Under the pieces are notes generated by a model. It ran no database searches and had not been told where the DNA came from. It saw only the letters and a program-made list of their open reading frames with translations. Both the position numbers and the translations under genes were made by a program. A stretch of 10,575 bases of DNA from positions 1 through 10,575 of the forward strand of contig JAGWTL010000078.1 of the NCBI GenBank assembly GCA_028869035.1, written 5' to 3'. Positions 4,514 through 10,575 of this stretch are shown here, one piece after another (the stretch's first letter is position 1; each line of letters begins with the position of its first letter). This stretch comes from Burkholderiales bacterium. Its GTDB lineage: Bacteria > Pseudomonadota > Gammaproteobacteria > Burkholderiales > Burkholderiaceae_C.

Positions 4514-7207
4514 ATGCAAGAGAAGTACAACCACCTCGATGTCGAGAAGGCCGCCCACGGCCATTGGTTGGCGCGCGACGCCTATCGCGTGACCGAAGAG
4601 GCGGGCAAGAAGAAGTTCTACGCCTGCTCCATGCTGCCCTACCCCAGCGGCAAGCTGCACATGGGCCACGTGCGCAACTACACCATCAACGACATGCTCA
4701 CGCGCCAGCTGCGCATGAACGGCTACAACGTTCTGATGCCCATGGGTTGGGATGCTTTCGGTCTGCCGGCCGAGAACGCGGCGCTCAAGAACGGCGTGCC
4801 ACCGGCCAGGTGGACCTACGAGAACATCGCCTACATGAAGGGTCAGATGCAGGCCATGGGTCTGGCGATCGACTGGAGCCGAGAGGTCGCCACCTGCGAC
4901 CCGACGTACTACAAGTGGAACCAGTGGCTCTTCCTCAAAATGCTGGAGAAGGGCATTGCCTACCGCAAGACCCAGGTCGTGAACTGGGACCCGGTGGACC
5001 AGACCGTGCTGGCCAACGAGCAGGTGATCGACGGGCGCGGCTGGCGCACCGGTGCGCTGGTGGAAAAGCGCGAGATCCCGGGCTACTACCTGAAGATCAG
5101 CGATTACGCGCAGGAGCTGCTGGACCACGTGCAGCTGGGCAATGACAAGGCCACCCTGAACGGCTGGCCCGAGCGCGTGCGCCTGATGCAGGAGAACTGG
5201 ATCGGCCGCAGCGAGGGCGTGCGTTTCGCCTTCACGCACGACATCAAGGGCGACGACGGTCAGCTGATCGGTGACGGTCGCATGTACGTCTTCACCACGC
5301 GGGCCGACACGGTGATGGGCGTGACCTTCTGCGCCGTGGCGCCCGAGCACCCGCTGGCGCAGCACGCCGCCAGATCCAATCCCAAGCTCGCGGCCTTCAT
5401 CGAAGACTGCAAGAAGGGCGGCACCACCGAGGCCGAGCTGGCGCTGCGGGACAAGGAAGGCATGCCCACCGGCCTGTTCGTCAAGCACCCGCTGACCGAT
5501 GCGCAGGTCGAGGTCTGGGTCGGCAACTACGTGCTCATGAGCTACGGTGACGGTGCCGTCATGGGCGTGCCGGCGCACGACGAGCGCGACTTCGCCTTTG
5601 CGCTGAAGTACCAGCTGCCGATCCGCCAGGTCGTGCACGTCGACGGCGAGCACTACGACTACAAGCAGTGGCACGAGTGGTACGCCGACAAGGTCAAGGG
5701 CGTGACGGTCAACTCCGACACCTTCAGCGGCCTGGGCTACCGGGAGGCGGTGGACGCCGTGGCCCACGCCTTGCAGGTGCGTGGCCTGGGCGAGAAGAAG
5801 ACCACCTGGCGCCTGCGTGACTGGGGCATCAGCCGCCAGCGCTACTGGGGCACGCCGATCCCCATCATCCACTGCGAGGCGCATGGCGCGGTGCCGGTCC
5901 CGGAGCAGGACCTGCCCGTGGTGTTGCCGCAGGACTGCATTCCCGACGGCTCGGGCAATCCGCTGCACAAGCACGAGGGCTTCCATGCTGGTGTGGTCTG
6001 TCCGGTGTGCGGCAAGCCCGCGCGGCGCGAGACCGACACCATGGACACCTTCGTGGACTCGTCCTGGTATTACATGCGCTATTGCGACCCGAAGAACGAC
6101 AGCAGGATGGTCGACGCCGGGGCGCAGTACTGGATGCCGATGGACCAGTACATCGGCGGCATCGAGCACGCCATCCTGCACCTGCTGTATGCGCGTTTCT
6201 GGACCAAGGTCATGCGCGACCTGGGCCTGGTCAAGGTCGACGAACCTTTCACCAAGCTGCTCACGCAGGGCATGGTGCTCAACCACATCTACTCGCGCCG
6301 CACCGACAAAGGTGGCAAGGAGTACTACTGGCCGCACGATGTCGAGCATGTGCTCGATGCCGGCGGCAAGATCACGGGCGCCAGGCTGAACAAGGCCGTA
6401 GGCGGCCTGCCCGCGGGCACGGCCATCGACTACGAGGGCGTGGGCACCATGTCCAAGTCCAAGAACAACGGGGTCGACCCGCAGGACCTGATCGAGAAGT
6501 ACGGCGCCGACACGGCGCGCCTGTACACCATGTTCACCGCGCCGCCCGAGGCCACGCTGGAGTGGAACGATGCCGCGGTGGAAGGCAGCTACCGATTCCT
6601 GCGCCGGGTCTGGAACTTCGGCGTCAAGCTCTCTGGCATGGACCAGGCGGCTGCCCTGGCCAGTGTGGCCGGCGCGAAAAAACTGAAGGACGTGAGCTTT
6701 GGCAAGGAAGCCAAAACCTTGCGCCTGGAGATCCACGGCGTGCTCAAGCAGGTGGACTACGACTACCAGCGCATGCAGTACAACACGGTGGTCTCCGGGG
6801 CCATGAAGCTGCTCAATGCGCTGGAGGACTTCAAGGCTGCCGGCACGCCGGGCGCCGAGGTCGCGCTGATCGAGGGCTTCGGCATCCTCTTGCGCTGCCT
6901 CTACCCGGCCACGCCGCACGTCACCCATGTGCTGTGGAGCGAGCTGGGTTATGCCGGCGTGCTCGGTGAACTGCTGGACGCGCCCTGGCCTCAGGTGGAC
7001 GCCTCAGCGCTGCAGCAGGACGAGGTCGAGCTCATGCTGCAGATCAACGGCAAGCTGCGTGGCGCCATCCTGGTGCCGGCCGGTGCTTCGAAGGAAGCCA
7101 TCGAGGCCATCGCCGTGGCCAGCGAACCGGTGCAGACCCAGGCCCAGGGCGGGGCGATCAAGCGGGTCATTGTGGTGCCCGGGCGTCTGGTCAACGTGGT
7201 TCTCTGA
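4514..7207 (+). CDS. leuS: Leucyl-tRNA synthetase
   Basis: The 897-residue product is a complete class I leucyl-tRNA synthetase, which charges tRNA-Leu with leucine in the cytoplasm. The HIGH-type motif is HMGH (49-52), following PYPSG. The KMSKS-type loop is TMSKS (645-649). The inserted CP1 editing domain has the threonine-rich stretch TTRADT (261-266) and GDGAVMGVPAHDERD (345-359), with Asp356 as the conserved editing residue. A zinc-ribbon-like CPVC (496-499) precedes TDTMDTFVDSSWYYMRY. The anticodon-binding and C-terminal domains follow, ending KRVIVVPGRLVNVVL. Length fits the bacterial family (about 860-900). I prefer the ATG at 4514 (MQEKYNHLDVEKAAHGHW) to the GTG at 4508, which overlaps the dapB stop and adds only two residues. 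The 2-bp gap after dapB suggests translational coupling. lptE starts 4 bp after the stop. Confidence 0.98.
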   Translation: MQEKYNHLDVEKAAHGHWLARDAYRVTEEAGKKKFYACSMLPYPSGKLHMGHVRNYTINDMLTRQLRMNGYNVLMPMGWDAFGLPAENAALKNGVPPARWTYENIAYMKGQMQAMGLAIDWSREVATCDPTYYKWNQWLFLKMLEKGIAYRKTQVVNWDPVDQTVLANEQVIDGRGWRTGALVEKREIPGYYLKISDYAQELLDHVQLGNDKATLNGWPERVRLMQENWIGRSEGVRFAFTHDIKGDDGQLIGDGRMYVFTTRADTVMGVTFCAVAPEHPLAQHAARSNPKLAAFIEDCKKGGTTEAELALRDKEGMPTGLFVKHPLTDAQVEVWVGNYVLMSYGDGAVMGVPAHDERDFAFALKYQLPIRQVVHVDGEHYDYKQWHEWYADKVKGVTVNSDTFSGLGYREAVDAVAHALQVRGLGEKKTTWRLRDWGISRQRYWGTPIPIIHCEAHGAVPVPEQDLPVVLPQDCIPDGSGNPLHKHEGFHAGVVCPVCGKPARRETDTMDTFVDSSWYYMRYCDPKNDSRMVDAGAQYWMPMDQYIGGIEHAILHLLYARFWTKVMRDLGLVKVDEPFTKLLTQGMVLNHIYSRRTDKGGKEYYWPHDVEHVLDAGGKITGARLNKAVGGLPAGTAIDYEGVGTMSKSKNNGVDPQDLIEKYGADTARLYTMFTAPPEATLEWNDAAVEGSYRFLRRVWNFGVKLSGMDQAAALASVAGAKKLKDVSFGKEAKTLRLEIHGVLKQVDYDYQRMQYNTVVSGAMKLLNALEDFKAAGTPGAEVALIEGFGILLRCLYPATPHVTHVLWSELGYAGVLGELLDAPWPQVDASALQQDEVELMLQINGKLRGAILVPAGASKEAIEAIAVASEPVQTQAQGGAIKRVIVVPGRLVNVVL

Positions 7208-7211
7208 AGCC

Positions 7212-7715
7212 ATGAAACCGCACCTCTCGGCCTGGCTGTCGTGTGCGCTCCTGCTGGCGCTGACCGGGTGTGGTTTTGGTCTGCGCCAGCCGACCAGTTT
7301 CGCCTTTTCCTCGCTGTACAGCAGCGTGGCGCCGACCTCTTCGCTGGGTGTGGAACTCAAGCGCCAGCTGCAGTCCAGCGGCGAGTTGCAGTACATCACC
7401 GAGCCTGAGCGCCGGCAGGAGGCTCAGGCGCTGCTCGACATCCTGTCCGAGCAGCGCGTCAAGACCGTGGTGGGCGTTAATGCCAGCGGTCAGGTGCGCG
7501 AGTTCCAGCTGCGCCTGGTCCTCAAGTTCCGTCTGCGTACGCCCCAGGGACAGGAGCTGATCCCCGAGACCGAGCTGGTGCAGCAGCGCTCGCTCAGCTA
7601 CGACGAAGTGTTTGCCCTGGCCAAGGAGGCCGAAGAGGCTATGTTGTTCCGCAACATGCAAAGCGACATGGTGCAGCAGATCCTGCGCCGCCTGGCGGCC
7701 GTCAAGCAGCTCTGA
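7212..7715 (+). CDS. lptE: LPS-assembly lipoprotein LptE
   Basis: The 167-residue precursor has a short signal peptide with lipobox LTGC, giving Cys20, followed by GFGLRQPTSFAF, the typical start of mature LptE (formerly RlpB). Gly at +2 avoids the inner-membrane retention signal. LptE plugs the LptD barrel in the outer membrane and helps insert lipopolysaccharide into the outer leaflet. LptE is poorly conserved in sequence, so the call rests on the CGFxLR start, the size, the strand pattern with LVLKFRLRTPQGQEL (about 102-116), the C-terminal helix EEAMLFRNMQSDMVQQILRRL, and above all its place between leuS and holA, an order conserved widely in proteobacteria. The stop-start junction with leuS is TGA-AGCC-ATG with no separate Shine-Dalgarno, which fits coupled translation. 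The gene appears intact. Confidence 0.92.
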   Translation: MKPHLSAWLSCALLLALTGCGFGLRQPTSFAFSSLYSSVAPTSSLGVELKRQLQSSGELQYITEPERRQEAQALLDILSEQRVKTVVGVNASGQVREFQLRLVLKFRLRTPQGQELIPETELVQQRSLSYDEVFALAKEAEEAMLFRNMQSDMVQQILRRLAAVKQL

Positions 7716-7731
7716 CTACCGGGCCTGGACC

Positions 7732-8811
7732 ATGCAAGTCGCCGCCGCCCAGCTCTCCGCCCAGCTGCAGCGCGGGCTCAAGAGCCTGTACACCGTGCAC
7801 GGCGACGAGCCCCTGCTGCAGCAGGAAGCGGCCGATGCCATCCGCGCCGTGGCGCGCACCCAGGGCTACACCGAGCGCACCGTGCACACGGTGGCCGGCG
7901 CGCACTTCGACTGGAGCGAGGTGCTCGCTGCCGGCGGATCGCTGAGCCTGTTCGCGGACAGGCAGATGGTCGAGATCCGCATTCCCTCGGGCAAACCCGG
8001 CAAGGACGGCAGCGCGGCCCTGCAGCAGTTGGCCGAAGCGGCCCAGGGCAATGACAGCACGCTGACCCTGGTGCTGCTGCCGCGTCTGGACAAGGCCACC
8101 AAGACCGGCGCCTGGTTCGGCGCACTCGAGAGTTTTGGCGTGACCGTGCAGGTCGAGCCCGTCGAGCGGCGTGCCCTGCCGCAGTGGATCGCCCAGCGCC
8201 TGGGCGCCCAGGGCCAGCGCGTGGTCGGGGGAGAGGAGGGGCAACGCGCCTTGCAATTCTTCGCCGACCGGGTGGAGGGCAACCTGCTTGCGGCGCACCA
8301 GGAAATCCAGAAGCTGGGCCTGCTCTATCCCCAGGGCGAGCTGGGCTTCGAACAGGTCGAGGGCGCCGTGCTCAATGTGGCGCGCTACGACGTCTTCAAG
8401 CTGTCCGAGGCCGTGCTGGCCGGCCAGGCGGCACGGGTGCAACGCATGCTGGACGGCCTCAAGGCCGAGGGCGAGGCCGAGGTGCTGGTGCACTATGCCC
8501 TGAGCGAGGACATCCGCGCCCTCAAGCGCGTCAAGGATGCCATGGCCGCCGGTCGTCCCCTGCCCATGGCCCTGCGCGAGCAGCGCATCTGGGGTCTGAA
8601 GGAGCGCCTCTACGAGCGTGTGCTGCCCTTGCTGAGCGCGACCGACCTGGCCCGTCTGCTGCAAGCCGCGCACCAGGTGGACGGCATCGTCAAGGGTCTG
8701 AAGGCGCCGGACTGGCCTGTGGACGGCTGGCAGGCCCTGCAGCGCCTGGCCTTGCAGCTGTGCGGGCTCTGTAGCACGGTCCCCGCGAAAAGCGCGGTCA
8801 TGAGAAAATGA
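7732..8811 (+). CDS. holA: DNA polymerase III delta subunit
   Basis: The 359-residue product aligns along its length with E. coli HolA (343 residues). Matching regions include QLQRGLKSLYTVHGDEPLLQQEAADAIR (about 11-38), the SLSLFADRQMVEIRIP segment (about 70-85), DRVEGNLLAAHQEIQKLGLLYPQGEL (about 179-204) and DVFKLSEAVLAGQAARVQRMLDGLKAEGE (about 220-248). Delta is the clamp-loader subunit that opens the beta sliding clamp so that it can be placed on DNA. It belongs to the AAA+ fold group but lacks an ATP-binding P-loop, as expected. The ATG lies 16 bp after lptE, without a clear Shine-Dalgarno. The last 10 or so residues (STVPAKSAVMRK) are encoded by a stretch with a small hairpin (8783-8797) and look less conserved. 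proA starts 4 bp after the stop. Confidence 0.95.
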   Translation: MQVAAAQLSAQLQRGLKSLYTVHGDEPLLQQEAADAIRAVARTQGYTERTVHTVAGAHFDWSEVLAAGGSLSLFADRQMVEIRIPSGKPGKDGSAALQQLAEAAQGNDSTLTLVLLPRLDKATKTGAWFGALESFGVTVQVEPVERRALPQWIAQRLGAQGQRVVGGEEGQRALQFFADRVEGNLLAAHQEIQKLGLLYPQGELGFEQVEGAVLNVARYDVFKLSEAVLAGQAARVQRMLDGLKAEGEAEVLVHYALSEDIRALKRVKDAMAAGRPLPMALREQRIWGLKERLYERVLPLLSATDLARLLQAAHQVDGIVKGLKAPDWPVDGWQALQRLALQLCGLCSTVPAKSAVMRK

Positions 8812-8815
8812 AGCC

Positions 8816-10108
8816 ATGAACGCGCCCGACGCCACTGCCCGCATCGCCGAAACCACCCGGATCCTGGGCCGGCAGGCGCGCGCCGCTGCCGCCCTGATGG
8901 CCAAGGCCGGCGCTGCGCAGAAGAACGCCGTGCTGCGGCGTCTGGCCGAGCTGTTGCGTGCCAATACCGCTGCGCTGGCGCGGGACAATGAAAAAGACCT
9001 GGCCCGCGCCCAGGCAGCGGGCCTGGCCGAACCCATGGTGGATCGCCTGCGCCTCACCCCCAAAGTCATCGAGACCGTGGCCCTGGGCTGCGAGCAGCTC
9101 GCGGCCATGGGCGACATCATCGGCGAGATCATCGGCATGAAACAGCAGCCCAGCGGCATCCGCGTGGGCCAGATGCGTGTGCCCATCGGCGTCTTCGGCA
9201 TGATCTTCGAGAGCCGGCCCAATGTGACCATCGAGGCCGCCAGCCTGTCCATCAAGAGCGGCAACGCCTGCATCCTGCGCGGTGGCTCGGAAGCCATCGA
9301 ATCGAACAGGACTTTGGCCCGCCTGGTGCAGCAGGCGCTGACCGAATCCGGCCTGCCGGCCGAGGCCGTGCAGCTGGTGCAAGTGACGGACCGCGAAGTC
9401 GTGGGCCAGCTCATCGCCATGCCCGAATACGTGGACGTGATCATCCCGCGCGGCGGCAAGTCCCTGATCGAGCGCATCAGCCGCGAGGCCAAGGTGCCCG
9501 TCATCAAGCATCTGGACGGCAACTGCCACACCTATGTGGACGATCCCTGCGATCTCGACATGGCGGTGCGGGTGGCCGACAACGCCAAGACCCACAAGTA
9601 CAGCCCCTGCAATGCCAGCGAGGGCCTGCTGGTGGCGCGCGGTGTGGCCCAGGAATTTTTGCCGCGCATCGGCGCCGTCTTTGCCGCCAAGGGCGTGGAG
9701 ATGCGTTGCGACCCCGAGGCACTGGCCATCCTGGCCGGCGTCAAGGGTGCGAACCTCCAGGCCGCGACCGAGCAGGACTGGTACGAGGAATACCTGGCCC
9801 CCATCATCAGCGTCAAGGTGGTGGCCGGTCTGGACGAGGCGATTCGGCACATCAATCATTACGGCAGCCACCACACCGACGCCATCCTCACGCGCGACCA
9901 CATGCACGCCCAGGCCTTCCTGCGTGAGGTGGATTCGGGCAGCGTGATGGTCAACGCCAGCACACGTTTTGCCGACGGCTTCGAGTACGGTCTGGGCGCC
10001 GAAATCGGCATCAGCACCGACAAGTTCCATGCGCGCGGCCCGGTGGGCCTCGAAGGCCTGACGTCCTTGAAATATGTCGTTTTGGGCCAAGGTGAGGTAA
10101 GAAACTAG
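8816..10108 (+). CDS. proA: Gamma-glutamyl phosphate reductase
   Basis: The 430-residue product is a full-length ProA of the aldehyde dehydrogenase superfamily. The nucleophilic cysteine is Cys265, in KYSPCNASEGLLV. The ProA signature is VAGLDEAIRHINHYGSHHTDAI (about 336-357), and the substrate/cofactor region is IGVFGMIFESRPNVTIEAASLSIKSGNACILRGGSEA. ProA reduces gamma-glutamyl phosphate with NADPH to glutamate semialdehyde, the second step of proline synthesis. Its usual partner proB (glutamate 5-kinase) is not next to it and must lie elsewhere. The start follows the holA stop by 4 bp, in a junction identical to that of leuS/lptE. A weak -10-like GAAAAT (8804-8809) lies just upstream, but no -35 accompanies it, so I treat proA as the last gene of the bamE operon. 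No intrinsic terminator with a T-run follows. Confidence 0.97.
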   Translation: MNAPDATARIAETTRILGRQARAAAALMAKAGAAQKNAVLRRLAELLRANTAALARDNEKDLARAQAAGLAEPMVDRLRLTPKVIETVALGCEQLAAMGDIIGEIIGMKQQPSGIRVGQMRVPIGVFGMIFESRPNVTIEAASLSIKSGNACILRGGSEAIESNRTLARLVQQALTESGLPAEAVQLVQVTDREVVGQLIAMPEYVDVIIPRGGKSLIERISREAKVPVIKHLDGNCHTYVDDPCDLDMAVRVADNAKTHKYSPCNASEGLLVARGVAQEFLPRIGAVFAAKGVEMRCDPEALAILAGVKGANLQAATEQDWYEEYLAPIISVKVVAGLDEAIRHINHYGSHHTDAILTRDHMHAQAFLREVDSGSVMVNASTRFADGFEYGLGAEIGISTDKFHARGPVGLEGLTSLKYVVLGQGEVRN

Positions 10109-10140
10109 AAACAACTAAGCCCACTTTCGAGGATGCGCGG

Positions 10141-10210
10141 AGCCGGCTTTGCCGGGCTGCTGCATCGCCCCCCAGTGGGGGGAGGCGGCCGAAGGCCGCA
10201 TCGGGGGGCG
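10141..10210 (+). repeat. GC-rich intergenic repeat, copy 2, in the gshA leader
   Basis: The element has, in order: CCGGC-TTT-GCCGG (10143-10155), CCCCCC-AGT-GGGGGG (10168-10182), GCGGCC-GAA-GGCCGC (10185-10199), and a final GGGGGGC (10203-10209). The C-run with its preceding G (10167-10173) can pair either with the near G-run or with the final one, which then encloses the other two stems. The layout parallels the element at 1091-1140. It fills most of the 114-bp proA-gshA gap and ends 12 bases before the gshA start codon. It lacks a T-run, so it is not an obvious intrinsic terminator. Confidence 0.65.
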
Positions 10211-10222
10211 TGCAAGGACATC

Positions 10223-10575
10223 ATGGTTCCCCATCTCATCACGGCCCTGACCGGCCCGATCAACGAGCTCGAGCAGCGCATCCTCGACTCCATGCCGGCC
10301 ATCGAGCGCTGGTTCCGCCTGGAATGGATGGAGCACACCCCGCCCTTCTACAGCTCGGTCGACATCCGCAACGCCGGCTTCAAGCTGGCGCCGGTGGACA
10401 CCAATCTCTACCCTGGCGGCTGGAACAACCTCACCCCCGAGATGCTGCCGCTGGCCGTGCAGGCCGCCATGGCGGCGATCGAGAAGATCTGCCCCGAGGC
10501 GCGCAACCTGCTGCTGATCCCCGAGAACCACACGCGCAACACCTTCTACCTCAGCAATGTGGCGCAGCTGCGGCG
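10223..10575 (+). CDS. gshA: Glutamate-cysteine ligase, N-terminal part (runs off right edge)
   Basis: Translation from the ATG at 10223 gives 117 complete codons with no stop, starting MVPHLITALTGPINELEQRI. The segments AIERWFRLEWMEHTPPFYSSVDIRN, FKLAPVDTNLYPGGWNNL and NLLLIPENHTRNTFYLSN are those of the glutamate-cysteine ligase family found in many beta- and some gammaproteobacteria, distinct from the E. coli GshA type. The enzyme joins glutamate and cysteine with ATP, the first step of glutathione synthesis. About a quarter of the expected protein is visible. The start has a Shine-Dalgarno AAGGA (10214-10218), 4 bases before the ATG, and lies directly after the GC-rich repeat. It follows proA by 114 bp, so it may have its own promoter, though the only pair I found there (TTGGGC, 10082, with TAGAAA, 10106) is weak. 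Confidence 0.88.
   Translation, partial: MVPHLITALTGPINELEQRILDSMPAIERWFRLEWMEHTPPFYSSVDIRNAGFKLAPVDTNLYPGGWNNLTPEMLPLAVQAAMAAIEKICPEARNLLLIPENHTRNTFYLSNVAQLR

Noticed and set aside
4421..6928. 835-codon open reading frame on the minus strand, antisense to leuS
   Set aside because: It mirrors leuS in a GC-rich genome where stop codons are rare on the opposite strand. The protein is rich in His, Val, Gln and Arg in a pattern typical of reversed codons, and it resembles no family I know, while leuS is complete with all motifs.
8783..8815. Hairpin CCGCG/CGCGG at the end of holA as a terminator or proA promoter
   Set aside because: No T-run follows the 5-bp stem, and the -10-like GAAAAT has no -35 partner. 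The 4-bp junction favours a continuous operon.
7702..9531. 609-codon open frame on the minus strand across holA and proA
   Set aside because: It spans two intact, well-recognised genes on the plus strand and has shadow-type composition.
8798..10114. 438-codon open frame on the minus strand opposite proA
   Set aside because: It mirrors proA almost exactly in extent and shows no domain or ribosome site.
1..10575. CRISPR array, tRNA or rRNA genes, insertion sequences, phage genes or defence systems
   Set aside because: I found no regularly spaced repeats, no cloverleaf-like or rRNA sequence, and no transposase, integrase or defence motifs. Nearly all sequence is accounted for by core genes.

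Overview
The window is GC-rich bacterial chromosome. The Fur, BamE, LeuS and glutathione-synthesis types, the gene order, and two GC-rich intergenic repeats of a style I associate with Comamonadaceae all point to a betaproteobacterium of the order Burkholderiales, most likely family Comamonadaceae. I cannot name a genus. The content is core housekeeping. I see no phage, insertion sequence, CRISPR array, tRNA or defence locus, and no sign of recent gene acquisition.

Left part (1-2608): the 5' end of a CorA-family divalent cation transporter gene leaves the left edge on the minus strand. A 453-bp intergenic region follows, containing a strong G-quadruplex motif inside an inverted repeat close to corA. 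Then come hpf (ribosome hibernation), a clear intrinsic terminator, a GC-rich repeat, ptsN (EIIA-Ntr) and hprK (HPr kinase/phosphorylase). ptsN and hprK form the regulatory arm of a phosphotransferase system that controls rather than imports; its HPr and EI genes are not in the window.

Middle part (2609-3695): fur lies on the minus strand, convergent with hprK and divergent from bamE. The fur and bamE promoters overlap in an 83-bp gap that contains short palindromes.

Right part (3176-10575): bamE, dapB, leuS, lptE, holA and proA run in one direction with gaps of 2 to 16 bp and are probably one operon, mixing outer-membrane assembly (BamE, LptE), lysine/cell-wall precursor synthesis (DapB), tRNA charging (LeuS), the replication clamp loader (HolA) and proline synthesis (ProA). 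After a 114-bp gap with a second copy of the GC-rich repeat, the 5' end of gshA (glutamate-cysteine ligase) runs off the right edge.

The more unusual signals are non-coding: the G-quadruplex/inverted-repeat module upstream of corA; two repeats with the same C-run/G-run/spacer/G-run layout, each ending just upstream of a gene start; identical 12-base stop-start junctions at leuS/lptE and holA/proA; and a general lack of Shine-Dalgarno sequences except at corA, hpf and gshA. I found no convincing new biological system.
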